Shown piece after piece: positions 38,496 to 48,567 of a DNA stretch of 64,000 nucleotides; the stretch's first letter is position 1, and each line of letters begins with the position of its first letter. Where the stretch lies: the NCBI RefSeq assembly GCF_002117445.1, contig NZ_CP019937.1:1117501-1181500 (forward strand), given 5' to 3'. The translations under genes were made by a program, and so were the position numbers. The notes under the pieces were generated by a model. The model searched no databases and was not told the DNA's origin. It saw only the letters and a list, made by a program, of their open reading frames with translations. The stretch is from Ketogulonicigenium robustum. Lineage in GTDB: Bacteria; Pseudomonadota; Alphaproteobacteria; Rhodobacterales; Rhodobacteraceae.

Positions 38496-41252
38496 ATGCC
38501 CATCACTGTTGGCCTCGATAACGCCAAAAGTCGGCGCAAGCTGACCGTCGGCGGTCAGAGCCTGTCGTATTATTCCATCGCCGCCGCGCAAGAGGCAGGC
38601 CTTGGGGATTTCTCGCGTTTGCCCGCATCGTTGAAGGTGGTGCTGGAAAACCTGCTGCGCTTTGAGGACAACGGGTTCTCGGTTGCGGTGGACGAGATCG
38701 CCGCCTTTGCGGAATGGGCCAAGAATGGCGGCCAGAACCCGCGCGAGATCAACTATCGCCCTGCCCGCGTGCTGATGCAGGATTTCACCGGCGTGCCCGC
38801 CGTGGTCGATCTGGCCGCGATGCGCGACGGTATTTTGGGCCTGGGCGGCGACGCACAAAAGATCAACCCGCTGAACCCGGTCGATCTGGTCATTGACCAC
38901 TCGGTCATGATTGACGATTTCGGCAACCCGCGGGCGTTCCAGCGCAACGTCGATCTGGAATATGAACGGAATATGGAACGCTACCAGTTCCTGAAATGGG
39001 GCCAAAACGCCTTCCGCAACTTCCGCGTGGTGCCACCCGGGACTGGCATTTGCCACCAAGTGAACCTGGAATATCTGGCGCAGACCGTCTGGACCGATGT
39101 GGACCAGAATGGCGAGCTGGTCGCCTACCCCGACACGCTGGTTGGCACCGATTCGCACACGACCATGGTGAACGGTTTGGCCGTTCTGGGCTGGGGCGTC
39201 GGCGGGATCGAGGCCGAGGCCGCGATGCTGGGCCAGCCCGTGTCGATGCTGATTCCCGAGGTTGTGGGCTTCAAACTGACCGGCAAGATGGTTGAAGGCA
39301 CCACCGCGACTGACCTGGTGCTGAAGGTTGTGCAGATGCTGCGCAAACACGGCGTGGTCGGCAAGTTCGTCGAGTTCTATGGCGAGGGGTTGGACCACCT
39401 GCCTTTGGCCGACCGCGCGACGATTGCCAACATGGCGCCCGAATACGGCGCGACCTGCGGCTTCTTCCCCATCGACGGCGAAACGCTGCGCTACCTGCGC
39501 AACACGGGCCGCGACGAAGATCGTATCGCCCTTGTCGAGGCTTATGCCAAGGCAAACGGCATGTGGCGCGATGAGGGCTACGACCCGATCTACACCTCGA
39601 CCCTCAGCTTGGACATGGGCGAGATCGTTCCGGCGATTTCGGGCCCGAAGCGGCCGCAGGACTACTTGGCCCTGACCGACAGCGCCCGTGCGTTTTATAA
39701 GGTCGTGGCGGATTACCGCGGCATCGACGTGACCGATGACGCCAAGGATATGACATCCGAAGGCGGCGGCATTGTCGCGGCGCCGGTGGATGCGCGCAAG
39801 ACCGTTGGGGTCGAGGGCAAGGATTTCACCATCCGCGACGGATCGGTTGTGATTGCCGCGATCACCAGCTGCACCAACACGTCGAACCCCTATGTGATGA
39901 TCGGCGCGGGTCTGGTGGCGCGCAAGGCGCGCGCCTTGGGCCTGAACCGCAAGCCGTGGGTGAAGACATCGCTGGCACCCGGCAGCCAAGTCGTGGGTGA
40001 ATACCTGCAAGCTGCTGGTCTGCAAGAAGATTTGGATGCTATAGGGTTTAACCTTGTGGGCTATGGCTGCACGACCTGCATCGGCAACACCGGCCCGCTC
40101 GGTGACCCGGCCATTTCCAAGGCGATCAACGAAAACGATCTGGTCGCAACCGCTGTGCTGTCGGGCAACCGCAACTTTGAGGGCCGCATCAGCCCCGATG
40201 TGCGGGCGAACTTCCTTGCCTCGCCGCCGCTGGTGGTGGCCTATGCCATTGCGGGCGACCTGAACATCGACCTGACGCAAGACCCCATCGGCCAAACGCC
40301 CGAGGGCAAGGACGTGTTCCTGAAAGACATCTGGCCGACGCAGCAAGAGATTGCCGAGCTGGTCGAAGCGACCGTCACGCGTCAAGCGTTCTTGACCAAA
40401 TATGCCGATGTGTTCAAAGGCGACGAAAACTGGCAGAACGTCGAGACGACCGATACCGAGACCTATACGTGGCCGGCGACGTCGACCTATATCCAGAACC
40501 CGCCCTATTTCCGCGGGATGTCGCCCGAAAAAGGCACGATCCAGAATATTCGCGGCGCGCGTATTTTGGCGATCTTGGGCGACATGATCACCACCGACCA
40601 CATTAGCCCCGCCGGTTCGTTCAAGGCGACGACACCTGCAGGCCAGTATCTGCTGGAGCGTCAGGTCGCGGTGAAGGACTTCAACTCGTACGGCTCGCGC
40701 CGTGGCAACCACGAGATCATGATGCGTGGCACCTTTGCCAATATCCGCATCAAGAACGAGATGCTGGACGGCGTTGAGGGCGGCTACACGCTGGGGCCTG
40801 ATGGGCAGCAGACCAGCATCTACGATGCCTCGATGGCGTATCAGGCTGCCGGCGTTCCGCTGGTGATCTTTGGCGGCATCGAATATGGCGCGGGGTCCAG
40901 CCGTGACTGGGCGGCCAAGGGGACGAACCTGCTGGGCGTCAAAGCCGTCATCGCCGAAAGTTTTGAGCGGATCCACCGTTCAAACTTGATCGGGATGGGT
41001 GTGGTGCCGTTTGAATTCCTGCCGGGCGAGAATCGCAAGACCCTGAACCTGAAGGGTGACGAGGTTGTCGAGATCGAAGGGCTGGAAGGCAAGATCGAGC
41101 CGCGCTCGCTGGTGCCGTGCCACATCACCTATGCCGACGGCAGCGTGAAAACCATCCAGATCAAGAGCCGTATCGATACCGCGGTCGAGATTGAATATCT
41201 GGAAAATGGCGGTGTTCTGCACTACGTGCTACGGAACTTGGCCAAGCAGTAA
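38496..41252 (+). CDS. acnA: Aconitate hydratase A
   Basis: Aconitase isomerises citrate to isocitrate in the TCA cycle, using a 4Fe-4S cluster. The 918-residue protein matches the AcnA/IRP1 form: cluster cysteine in SCTNTSNP, the pair in GYGCTTCIGNTGPL, VGTDSHTTMVNG in the active site, and the C-terminal swivel domain with GGIEYGAGSSRDWAAKG. ATG 38496 has AAGGGGA upstream and the normal N-terminus; the frame is open to 38418 but without family similarity. It ends at a strong bidirectional terminator. Confidence 0.98.
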   Translation: MPITVGLDNAKSRRKLTVGGQSLSYYSIAAAQEAGLGDFSRLPASLKVVLENLLRFEDNGFSVAVDEIAAFAEWAKNGGQNPREINYRPARVLMQDFTGVPAVVDLAAMRDGILGLGGDAQKINPLNPVDLVIDHSVMIDDFGNPRAFQRNVDLEYERNMERYQFLKWGQNAFRNFRVVPPGTGICHQVNLEYLAQTVWTDVDQNGELVAYPDTLVGTDSHTTMVNGLAVLGWGVGGIEAEAAMLGQPVSMLIPEVVGFKLTGKMVEGTTATDLVLKVVQMLRKHGVVGKFVEFYGEGLDHLPLADRATIANMAPEYGATCGFFPIDGETLRYLRNTGRDEDRIALVEAYAKANGMWRDEGYDPIYTSTLSLDMGEIVPAISGPKRPQDYLALTDSARAFYKVVADYRGIDVTDDAKDMTSEGGGIVAAPVDARKTVGVEGKDFTIRDGSVVIAAITSCTNTSNPYVMIGAGLVARKARALGLNRKPWVKTSLAPGSQVVGEYLQAAGLQEDLDAIGFNLVGYGCTTCIGNTGPLGDPAISKAINENDLVATAVLSGNRNFEGRISPDVRANFLASPPLVVAYAIAGDLNIDLTQDPIGQTPEGKDVFLKDIWPTQQEIAELVEATVTRQAFLTKYADVFKGDENWQNVETTDTETYTWPATSTYIQNPPYFRGMSPEKGTIQNIRGARILAILGDMITTDHISPAGSFKATTPAGQYLLERQVAVKDFNSYGSRRGNHEIMMRGTFANIRIKNEMLDGVEGGYTLGPDGQQTSIYDASMAYQAAGVPLVIFGGIEYGAGSSRDWAAKGTNLLGVKAVIAESFERIHRSNLIGMGVVPFEFLPGENRKTLNLKGDEVVEIEGLEGKIEPRSLVPCHITYADGSVKTIQIKSRIDTAVEIEYLENGGVLHYVLRNLAKQ

Positions 41253-41256
41253 AAAT

Positions 41257-41288
41257 AAAAGCCCCGCAATAAGTTGCGGGGCTTTTTT
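41257..41288. terminator. Bidirectional terminator between acnA and ccmG
   Basis: A perfect 9-bp stem GCCCCGCAA/TTGCGGGGC (41261-41269, 41274-41282) has a TAAG loop. AAAA lies on the left and TTTTTT on the right; it serves acnA and the convergent ccm operon. Confidence 0.93.
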
Positions 41289-41306
41289 AATGCGATGTAT
41301 TCAGAA

Positions 41307-41840
41307 TTAATTGGCGAGGGCTGCCGTCAGGGCGGGCATAAAGCGACGCTCGTACAGACCGCCGACCAGCGGGCCCGCGATACGCTGGATGATTTTGCCG
41401 TCGCCGCCGACAAGGAAAGTTTCGGGCACGCCGTAGACGCCCCATTCCAAACCAAGGCGGGCCTGCGGGTCGGTTCCGATCGCCGTGAACGGGTTGCCGA
41501 GTTCCTGCAAGAACGCTTGCGCGTCGTTCGGGTCATCCCGGTAGTTCACGCCGTAGACAGGCAAACCGCCTTCGGCCAGCGCCATCAGTTGCGGATGTTC
41601 CAGCCGGCAAGGTGCACACCAGCTGGCCCAGAAGTTCACCACTTTTACCTGCCCGTCACGCAGCGCCGCATCTGTCAGCGGGGGCAGATCACCCAGCGGC
41701 GCGATGTCTGTTGTCGGCACCGCCTGCCCGATCAGCGTCGACGGCAAGCCGTCATTCTCGCGCAGCATGCCGACGACGAAGAATCCGGCAATCGCCGCGA
41801 AGACCAGCGGCGGGATCAGGACAAGCGGGTTGATTTTCAT
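41307..41840 (-). CDS. ccmG: Thiol:disulfide interchange protein CcmG/DsbE
   Basis: CcmG is a membrane-anchored periplasmic thioredoxin that keeps apocytochrome c cysteines or CcmH reduced. The 177-residue product has one N-terminal membrane anchor (residues about 6-24), the active site NFWASWCAPCRLEHP, the CcmG-specific VYGVNYRDDP, and the cis-proline GVYGVPETFLV. It overlaps ccmD by four bases and is the last gene in the block before the terminator. ccmF and ccmH are not in the window. Confidence 0.96.
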   Translation of the reverse strand: MKINPLVLIPPLVFAAIAGFFVVGMLRENDGLPSTLIGQAVPTTDIAPLGDLPPLTDAALRDGQVKVVNFWASWCAPCRLEHPQLMALAEGGLPVYGVNYRDDPNDAQAFLQELGNPFTAIGTDPQARLGLEWGVYGVPETFLVGGDGKIIQRIAGPLVGGLYERRFMPALTAALAN

Positions 41841-41995
41841 TTGTGCAGGCTACCTTCGCCTTCAAGTTGTTTCAGCGCTTTGCGCGCCTTGCGGTCTTGC
41901 GTGATGCTAAGCCACACAAGGCCGATCAGCACGGCCAGCGCCACACCATAGGCCGAAAGGACGGCGACGGCGTATTTTCCAAGATCGGGAAACAT
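41837..41995 (-). CDS. ccmD: Heme exporter protein CcmD (52 residues)
   Basis: This very short frame was found by translating the gap between ccmC and ccmG. The product starts MFPDLGKYAVAVLSAYGVAL, has a single membrane helix through VLIGLVWLSI, and ends in a basic tail (QDRKARKALKQ), the exact layout of CcmD. CcmD holds holo-CcmE to the CcmABC complex. It starts three bases after ccmC ends and overlaps ccmG by four bases, so the three are translationally linked. Confidence 0.93.
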   Translation of the reverse strand: MFPDLGKYAVAVLSAYGVALAVLIGLVWLSITQDRKARKALKQLEGEGSLHK

Positions 41996-41998
41996 GTC

Positions 41999-42736
41999 TT
42001 ACACCCCTTCGCGCGTGGCGCGGTTCAGCAGCGCGCGGGCGCGCCGTTTACGGACTTCGGTTCCGGTGCGCATCAGCAGCAGCCCCAGAACCAACAGGAA
42101 GAACCCGGCAATCGCGATCAGCAACGGCTGATAAAAGACCGAGGAAACTTCGGTGTTCTTGTCGGTGGTGATGACTGATGCGCCTTGGTGCAGGCCCTGG
42201 TTCCAGAAGCTGGCAGCATAGCGCGACAGCACCGCAAAGACCGAACCGACGATGCACAAGATGGCGGTCAGGTCAGCAGCGGTATCGGGATCCTCGATCG
42301 CGGCCCAGAGGGCCATGTAGCCGAGGTAGAACAAGAACAGAATGAGGAATGATGTCAGACGCGGGTCCCACGCCCACCATGTACCCCACATCGGCTGGCC
42401 CCAGATGGCGCCCGTGGCCAGCGCGATCAGGGTCATGCTGACGCCGATCGGGGCCATGGCCTTTGCTGCCAGCGCGCTGACATGGTGGCGGCGGATCAGC
42501 CAGATCAGCGAGGCCACCAGCATCATCACCCACGCGTTGATCGCCATCATCGCGGCGGGCACGTGGATGTAGATGATTTTGACGGTTGAGCCCTGACGGA
42601 AGTCATCAGGCGTGAAGAAGAACCCCCACACCAGCGCGACTGTCACCGCCACAATGCCAGCCCCTGTGATCCACGGCATGACGGGCTGCGTGGTTTTCAG
42701 GAACTTGGTCGGATTTGCATATTCCCAGATCGACAT
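41999..42736 (-). CDS. ccmC: Heme exporter/heme-handling protein CcmC
   Basis: CcmC loads heme onto CcmE in the periplasm. The 245-residue protein has six membrane helices, the periplasmic tryptophan-rich motif WGQPMWGTWWAWDPRLTS, and flanking histidines in IYIHVPAAMM and NQGLHQGAS that act as heme ligands in the family. It lies 51 bases downstream of ccmB and immediately upstream of ccmD. Confidence 0.97.
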   Translation of the reverse strand: MSIWEYANPTKFLKTTQPVMPWITGAGIVAVTVALVWGFFFTPDDFRQGSTVKIIYIHVPAAMMAINAWVMMLVASLIWLIRRHHVSALAAKAMAPIGVSMTLIALATGAIWGQPMWGTWWAWDPRLTSFLILFLFYLGYMALWAAIEDPDTAADLTAILCIVGSVFAVLSRYAASFWNQGLHQGASVITTDKNTEVSSVFYQPLLIAIAGFFLLVLGLLLMRTGTEVRKRRARALLNRATREGV

Positions 42737-42787
42737 GCCTTTTCATACCCCAAGGTTATGGGCGGCTCAATCGCGCCCGAGACGTGA

Positions 42788-43444
42788 TCACCGCAGATTG
42801 ACCCGTAGCACGGCCGCGGCGGCAAATGGCAGCAAAGCGACCGATCCGAGGCTGATCGCCCCCAGCAAAAGGATCGGTGTAAGCACGGTGAAACCTTCGG
42901 TGCCGCGACGGGCAACTTCGGCACCGTAAATAAGCGTCGGAACGTAAAGCGGCAGCACCAGCAGCGACATCAGCAGCCCGCCGCGGCGTACGCCGACAAC
43001 CAGCGCCGCGCCAAAGGTGCCGATCATCGACAGCGCGGGCGTGCCCAGCAGCAGCGACAGCGACAGCCACCCGAAGCCCGCTGGCGGAAGGTTCATCAAC
43101 ACACCCAAAACCGGCGCGACCACCACCAGCGGCAGCCCCGTGGTGACCCAATGCGCGGCAGCTTTGGCCAGCGAGACCCCCTCGAGCGGGATGGGCGCGG
43201 TGGCGATCAGCGGTAGCGAGCCGTCTTCGTGGTCAAGCGCGAAGATGCGGTCGAGCGAGAGGAGCGCGGCCAACAGCGCGCCTACCCAAAGAATTCCCGG
43301 GGCGACGCGGGCGTGCAGTTCGACCTGCGGGCCGATGCCGAACGGCACCAGAATCACCACGATCAGGAAGAAAGCCAGAGCTAGGCCGAAGCCGCCGCCA
43401 GCGCGCACGGCAAGGCGCAGGTCACGGATGAAAAGGGCGATCAC
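42788..43444 (-). CDS. ccmB: Heme exporter protein CcmB
   Basis: CcmB is the membrane subunit of the CcmAB ABC module, which releases holo-CcmE after heme loading. The 218-residue product has about six hydrophobic helices and the family stretch [30 protein letters not shown] between the second and third. It overlaps the 3' end of ccmA by four bases. Confidence 0.96.
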   Translation of the reverse strand: MIALFIRDLRLAVRAGGGFGLALAFFLIVVILVPFGIGPQVELHARVAPGILWVGALLAALLSLDRIFALDHEDGSLPLIATAPIPLEGVSLAKAAAHWVTTGLPLVVVAPVLGVLMNLPPAGFGWLSLSLLLGTPALSMIGTFGAALVVGVRRGGLLMSLLVLPLYVPTLIYGAEVARRGTEGFTVLTPILLLGAISLGSVALLPFAAAAVLRVNLR

Positions 43445-44064
43445 AGGAAAGCCTCGTCACTGCCGCGCAGCGCGGTGGTTTGCACGGGATCGGCGCGGAA
43501 GGTGGCGATGTCGATCTCGCGCGCCTCAAGGCCGAGGTCGATATGCGTCGCGATTACCGCGATGCCACCCCGTGCAAGGTGACGATCGCGCACCCAGTTG
43601 CCAAAGCGCTGCACAGATGCGCGATCAAGCGAAACGGTCGGCTCGTCCAGAAACAGAATTTTGCGGCCGATCACGCCAAGGCGCGCAAGGCCGAGGCGGC
43701 GCTTCTGCCCCGCCGAAAGGTTAGCGGCCAGACGGTCGTGCAACGCGGCAAGATCGAAGTCGTCGAACACGCCTTCGTCCAGCGGTGCGCCATAGAGGCT
43801 GGCCCAGAATTGAAGATTTTCGCGCACGCTGAGGGCGGACTTCACCCCGTCGGCGTGGCTAGCGTAGGCGCTATCGCCTTGCGGCATTTCGATGTCGCCC
43901 GCGTCGGCTGGCTGCAAACCGGCCAGAACCCGCAGCAGTGTTGTTTTGCCCGCGCCGTTCGGGCCGCGCAAAACAAGGGCCTCGCCCGCTGCCAATGTGA
44001 AATTGACGCCGGAGAGCACGGGAAGCCCCCCCCGGCTGCAAGCAAGGCCCGTGACCGTCAGCAT
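43441..44064 (-). CDS. ccmA: Cytochrome c biogenesis ATPase CcmA
   Basis: CcmA is the ATPase of the heme-handling ABC module. The 207-residue product has Walker [16 protein letters not shown], signature [14 protein letters not shown] and Walker [18 protein letters not shown] in place of LSGGQ is normal for CcmA. It begins three bases after secF ends, so the ccm genes appear to continue the secDF transcription unit. Confidence 0.97.
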   Translation of the reverse strand: MLTVTGLACSRGGLPVLSGVNFTLAAGEALVLRGPNGAGKTTLLRVLAGLQPADAGDIEMPQGDSAYASHADGVKSALSVRENLQFWASLYGAPLDEGVFDDFDLAALHDRLAANLSAGQKRRLGLARLGVIGRKILFLDEPTVSLDRASVQRFGNWVRDRHLARGGIAVIATHIDLGLEAREIDIATFRADPVQTTALRGSDEAFL

Positions 44065-44067
44065 GGC

Positions 44068-45045
44068 TTACTCGGTCGAGGTCGGGAATTGCGTCCCGCT
44101 GGGGCCGGTGGTCGGCTTTTTGTCCCAGTCGCGCTTGACGCCCAGCCACAGCACGCATTGCGCACAGATGAACACGGTCGAGTAAACGCCGACCAGCGCG
44201 CCGAACAGCATCGCGAAGGCAAAGCCGCGGATGACGTCGCCGCCCCAGATATAGAGGGCCAGCAGCGCCAGCATTGTCGTCAGCGTGGTCATGACCGTGC
44301 GGCTGAGGGTTTCATTCAGCGCGATGTTCAGGATTTCACGCAGCGAGGACTTTTGGTCGCGGCGCAGGATTTCACGCACGCGGTCGAACACCACCACCGT
44401 ATCGTTGATCGAAAAACCGATGATCGTCAGCAGCGCGGCCACGATGGTCAGGTCAAACTTGACCTGCAGCACCGAGAACAGCCCGACGGTCAGCACCGCA
44501 TCGTGGAACAGGCCCACCACAGCGGCTGCGCCGAACTGCCATTCGAACCGCAGCCAAACGTAGGCCATGATCCCGATCAGCGATGCTGCAACAGCCAGCA
44601 GCGCGGTTTGGATCAGCTCGCCCGAGACTTTAGGCCCTACGGTTTCGACGGCGGTGAAGACCACTTGCGGGTCAACGGTGCGCAGGGCGGCCTCTACCTC
44701 GGCGATCATCGCGTTCGAGGCATCGGTATCTTGGGCCGACTGGATCCGCACCTGTTTAACGAATTGATCTGCGCGGAAGCTAGGGTCGAAAACCTCCGTG
44801 ATGGTCACGTCGCTCAGCTCCAGCGAATCGAGGGCCGAGCGGTATTCCGACATCTCGACGTTCTGGCTGGATTCCGTGCGGATGGTGGTTCCGCCCAGGA
44901 AGTCGATGCCGTAGTTCATGCCCATCGTCAGCACGGCGATGATCGAGGCCACCGCCAGCGCGAACGAGGCGTAGGTGGGCATGCCGCCCCACTTGAAAAA
45001 GTCGATCGAGGTCTTGGTGGGGACCAGTTTCAGACGGAACGCCAT
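44068..45045 (-). CDS. secF: Protein translocase subunit SecF
   Basis: SecF, with SecD, uses the proton gradient to pull exported proteins through SecYEG. The 325-residue protein has six membrane helices, the first periplasmic domain start GIDFLGGTTIRTE, and the conserved membrane motif FSINDTVVVFDRVRE followed by LNETLSRTVMTTLTT. It starts one base after secD ends. Confidence 0.97.
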   Translation of the reverse strand: MAFRLKLVPTKTSIDFFKWGGMPTYASFALAVASIIAVLTMGMNYGIDFLGGTTIRTESSQNVEMSEYRSALDSLELSDVTITEVFDPSFRADQFVKQVRIQSAQDTDASNAMIAEVEAALRTVDPQVVFTAVETVGPKVSGELIQTALLAVAASLIGIMAYVWLRFEWQFGAAAVVGLFHDAVLTVGLFSVLQVKFDLTIVAALLTIIGFSINDTVVVFDRVREILRRDQKSSLREILNIALNETLSRTVMTTLTTMLALLALYIWGGDVIRGFAFAMLFGALVGVYSTVFICAQCVLWLGVKRDWDKKPTTGPSGTQFPTSTE

Positions 45046-45046
45046 C

Positions 45047-46711
45047 TTACAACTCCAACTTCTTCGGTTTGCGCAGCTCGAACCAGTGCACCAGGATCAG
45101 GCGCGTCACAAATACGGCGGTGAACAGCGATGTCAGGATGCCGAGGCCCAGCGTGACGGCAAAGCCGCGCACGGCGCCGGTGCCGATGACATACAAGATA
45201 ACGGCGATCATCAGCGATGTGATGTTCGAGTCGGTAATTGCCGACAGGGCTTTTTCGTACCCCAATTCAAATACACGGCGCGGGGCTTTGCCGCGGGCGA
45301 TTTCCTCGCGCATCCGTTCGAAAATTAGCACGTTGGCGTCGACCGCCATGCCCATGGTCAGCACGATACCGGCGATACCCGGCAAGGTCAGCGTGGCGCC
45401 GATGACGGACAACAGGCCCAGCATCATGGTGACGTTCAGCACCAGCGCGACGTTTGCAACCATGCCGAAGAACAGTCCGTAGGATAGTACCATGTACCCC
45501 ATCACCAGAATACCGGCGATGACGGCGGCGCGGACGCCCGCGTCGATACTGTCTTGGCCGAGTTCCGGCCCGATGGTGCGTTCTTCCAGGAAGGTCAGGT
45601 CGGCGGGCAGCGCCCCTGCCCGCAGCAGCACCGCCAGATTGGTCGTTTGTTCGACGTTGAACGTGCCCGAAATGCTACCTGAGCCGCCCGGAATGGGTTC
45701 GCGGATTTGCGGGGCCGAGATGACTTCGTGGTCGAGGACAATCGCAAAAAGCGAGCCGACGTGCTGCGCGGTATGTTCGCCAAAGGCGCGCGCGCCCGTG
45801 GGGTTGAACCGGAAGCTGACGACGGGGCGGCCGTTCTGGTCGAACGATGGTTGCGAATCAACCAGTTGCTCGCCCGAGACGATCTCTTGGCGGTCGAGGA
45901 TGTAATAAAGGCCGGGTTGGTCGCGATCGGGCAGCACTTCCTGATCGGGGGTGACGACGGCATTGGGGTCGCCCGTGGTGCCGACAACGTTCTGGAAGGT
46001 TAGACGCGCGGTTGCGCCGATCAGATCCTTGACCTCTTGGGCCGAGCCGACGCCCGGCACCTGCACCAGAATACGGTCAGTGCCTTGGCGGATGATCGTC
46101 GGCTCGCGCGTGCCGACTTCGTCGACGCGGCGACGGATAATCTCCAGCGACTGGCGCATGGTGCGCTCGTCGGTGGCGGCGCGTTCGGCCTCGGACAGGC
46201 TGATGCTGACGACGCCATTATCGGCGCGCACATCCAGATCGCTGGCACCGATGCTGGTCAGGCTGCTGACCGGCTGGGCCAGCGTACGCACCAGTTCGAC
46301 CGCGCGGGCGGCCTGATCGGCGTTTGAAATGCGCACGCGCAGCACCGAAGGATCGCCGCCTTCGACGCGCTGGACAAAGCCCAGACGGTCGCGTTCGCCC
46401 GCAAGCAGGTCGCGAACTTGCGGCCACATGGCGTCGACACGCTCGGCATAGACTTGCGAGAGCTGCACTTCGGCCAGCAAATGCGCGCCGCCGCGCAGGT
46501 CCAGCCCGAGGCTGACCAGCGCGCTTGGCATCCAAGATGGCCAAGCGGAAGCCGCTTTTTGCAATTCGTCATTGGAAACGCCGGATGAAATCTGACTCCG
46601 GGCGTCATTCGCCTGCTCGACACGGGTGTAGAACGCGTTTGGCACAGCGGCCATCACGCCCAAAATCACCACCAGCCATGTCAGGATGCGGCGCCAAAGG
46701 GGTATTTGCAT
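45047..46711 (-). CDS. secD: Protein translocase subunit SecD
   Basis: SecD has a large periplasmic domain between its first two membrane helices that helps release translocated protein. The 554-residue product shows GLDLRGGAHLLAEV near the N-terminus, RRRVDEVGTREPTIIRQG in the P1 base, and the membrane motif MGMAVDANVLIFERMREE. Length is slightly below that of E. coli SecD (615). It is preceded by yajC, as in most bacteria. Confidence 0.97.
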   Translation of the reverse strand: MQIPLWRRILTWLVVILGVMAAVPNAFYTRVEQANDARSQISSGVSNDELQKAASAWPSWMPSALVSLGLDLRGGAHLLAEVQLSQVYAERVDAMWPQVRDLLAGERDRLGFVQRVEGGDPSVLRVRISNADQAARAVELVRTLAQPVSSLTSIGASDLDVRADNGVVSISLSEAERAATDERTMRQSLEIIRRRVDEVGTREPTIIRQGTDRILVQVPGVGSAQEVKDLIGATARLTFQNVVGTTGDPNAVVTPDQEVLPDRDQPGLYYILDRQEIVSGEQLVDSQPSFDQNGRPVVSFRFNPTGARAFGEHTAQHVGSLFAIVLDHEVISAPQIREPIPGGSGSISGTFNVEQTTNLAVLLRAGALPADLTFLEERTIGPELGQDSIDAGVRAAVIAGILVMGYMVLSYGLFFGMVANVALVLNVTMMLGLLSVIGATLTLPGIAGIVLTMGMAVDANVLIFERMREEIARGKAPRRVFELGYEKALSAITDSNITSLMIAVILYVIGTGAVRGFAVTLGLGILTSLFTAVFVTRLILVHWFELRKPKKLEL

Positions 46712-46752
46712 TTGCGGGCCTCCGCCTGCCGTCAGTCTTGGTTAGTCGTTAC

Positions 46753-47037
46753 TTACTTCGCAGCCGGTTCGGTCTTGTTCAGAACCTGCGAGATGGTCGA
46801 GCGCACGATGCGGACAGTCACGCCCTCGGCGATTTCTACGTCGACATCGGTCGCGTCGTCTTTGACCTTCACGATCTTACCGATCACGCCGCCTTGGGTC
46901 ACAATCTGGTCGCCGCGACGCAGGGCCTTCAGCATTTCCTGATGCTGCTTCAGTTTCTTTTGCTGCGGACGGATCAGCAGAAGATACATGATCACGAAGA
47001 TCAGGATCATCGGGATAAAGGCTTCTAAACCCTGCAT
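46753..47037 (-). CDS. yajC: Preprotein translocase subunit YajC
   Basis: YajC is a single-span membrane protein of the SecDF complex. The 94-residue product has an N-terminal helix (AFIPMILIFVIMYLLLIRPQQKK) and the cytoplasmic LKRGDQIVTQGG-like stretch, here LRRGDQIVTQGGVIGKI. ATG 47037 has AAAGGA upstream; ATG 47052 would add five residues. It heads the eight-gene minus-strand block and diverges from serS. Confidence 0.95.
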   Translation of the reverse strand: MQGLEAFIPMILIFVIMYLLLIRPQQKKLKQHQEMLKALRRGDQIVTQGGVIGKIVKVKDDATDVDVEIAEGVTVRIVRSTISQVLNKTEPAAK

Positions 47038-47223
47038 GGCGGTCCTTTCCATTGGATGGGCGGCGAAATGCGACCCTTGAAATGTCGCGGCACCCTAATG
47101 CGGCCCGCGATGAATGGCAACCAAGCCGATTTGGCACGAAAGCCGCGATTTTCCAGTTCCCCCCGGACAAACCTTGCGGCATATGAATGCCATATCTTCG
47201 TGACCAAATTTGATAGGTGAGAC

Positions 47224-48516
47224 ATGCACGATATCCGCGCAATCCGCGAAAACCCTGCGGCTTTTGACGCTGCCCTTGGGCGCCGTGGGATCTCGCCTGT
47301 CTCGTCGCAGATCCTTGCCATCGACGAAGGGCGCCGCGCCCGCATTCTGGCCGCTGAAACAGCGCAGGCGGAACAAAACCGCGCGAGCAAGGACGTAGGC
47401 GCCGCCAAGGCTGCCGGAAACGACGCCGAATTCGAACGCCTGCGCGCGCTGGTCGCCGAGAAAAAGGCCGAGATCGCGCGCTTGACCGAAGAGGCCAAGG
47501 CCGAGGACGCCCGCCTGACCGAGTTGCTGGCGACGATCCCGAACCTGCCCTATGACGATGTGCCCGATGGCGCGGACGAAGATGACAATGTCGAGATCCG
47601 CCGCTGGGGCACCCCGCGCGTTTTCGATTTCACGCCGGTCGAGCATTACCAGATTCCGGCTGTCGCCGCATTGATGGATTTTGAAACCGCCGTGAAGCTG
47701 TCGGGTGCGCGGTTTGTCGTGCTGAAAGGGGCCGTTGCGCGCCTGCACCGCGCGCTAGCGCAGTTTATGATCGACACCCACGTCGATGAACACGACCTGA
47801 CCGAGGTGCAGACCCCTGTGTTGGTACGGTCGGAAATGATGTACGGCACCGGTCAGCTGCCGAAATTCGGCGAGGACAGCTACGAGACCACCAACGGTTG
47901 GTGGCTGATCCCCACCGCCGAGGTGACGCTGACCAACACCGTGAACGACACATTGCTGGATGAAACCGCCCTGCCCATCCGCATGGCGGCCGACACGCAG
48001 TGCTTCCGGTCCGAAGCTGGCAGCGCTGGCCGTGATACATCGGGGATGCTGCGGCAGCACCAGTTCGAGAAGGTCGAAATGGTCTCGATTACGACGCCCG
48101 ACCAATCCGAGGCGGAACATGCCCGCATGACGACCTGTGCCCAGAACATTCTGGAAAAACTGGGGCTGCCCTATCGCACGATGAAGTTGTGTGCGGGCGA
48201 CATGGGCGCGGGCGCGCGGCGGACCCACGATCTGGAAGTGTGGTTGCCCGGCCAAGCGCGGTACCGCGAGATTTCGTCGGTCTCGACCTGCGGCGATTAT
48301 CAGGCCCGCCGGATGAATGCGCGTTTCCGTCCCGCAGGCGGTGGCAAGCCCGAATTCTTGCATACGCTGAACGGGTCGGGCTTGGCAGTCGGGCGGACGT
48401 TGATTGCCGTGCTGGAAAACGGCCAGCACGCCGATGGGTCGGTCACCCTGCCCGCGGTTCTTGGCCATTATCTGGGCGGCAAGACTCACATCACGGCTGA
48501 AGGCAAGCTGGCATAA
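47224..48516 (+). CDS. serS: Seryl-tRNA synthetase
   Basis: SerRS charges tRNA-Ser and tRNA-Sec. The 430-residue class II enzyme begins [22 protein letters not shown] and has the long N-terminal coiled coil. It then shows motif 2 with [28 protein letters not shown] and motif 3 with [17 protein letters not shown]. The ATG has AGGTGAG upstream. A compact terminator follows. Confidence 0.98.
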   Translation: MHDIRAIRENPAAFDAALGRRGISPVSSQILAIDEGRRARILAAETAQAEQNRASKDVGAAKAAGNDAEFERLRALVAEKKAEIARLTEEAKAEDARLTELLATIPNLPYDDVPDGADEDDNVEIRRWGTPRVFDFTPVEHYQIPAVAALMDFETAVKLSGARFVVLKGAVARLHRALAQFMIDTHVDEHDLTEVQTPVLVRSEMMYGTGQLPKFGEDSYETTNGWWLIPTAEVTLTNTVNDTLLDETALPIRMAADTQCFRSEAGSAGRDTSGMLRQHQFEKVEMVSITTPDQSEAEHARMTTCAQNILEKLGLPYRTMKLCAGDMGAGARRTHDLEVWLPGQARYREISSVSTCGDYQARRMNARFRPAGGGKPEFLHTLNGSGLAVGRTLIAVLENGQHADGSVTLPAVLGHYLGGKTHITAEGKLA

Positions 48517-48536
48517 GCCAGCCGCATACGAAAGTA

Positions 48537-48565
48537 AAAGGCCCAGAGGAAACTCTGGGCCTTTT
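48537..48565. terminator. Bidirectional terminator between serS and der
   Basis: A 9-bp stem GGCCCAGAG/CTCTGGGCC (48540-48548, 48553-48561) has a GAAA tetraloop, with A residues on the left and TTTT on the right. Confidence 0.93.
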
Positions 48566-48567
48566 GT

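Noticed and set aside
38460-40976. 838-codon minus-strand frame antisense to acnA
   Set aside because: It mirrors the aconitase coding sequence; composition (many His, Gln, Arg) and lack of motifs mark it as a shadow.
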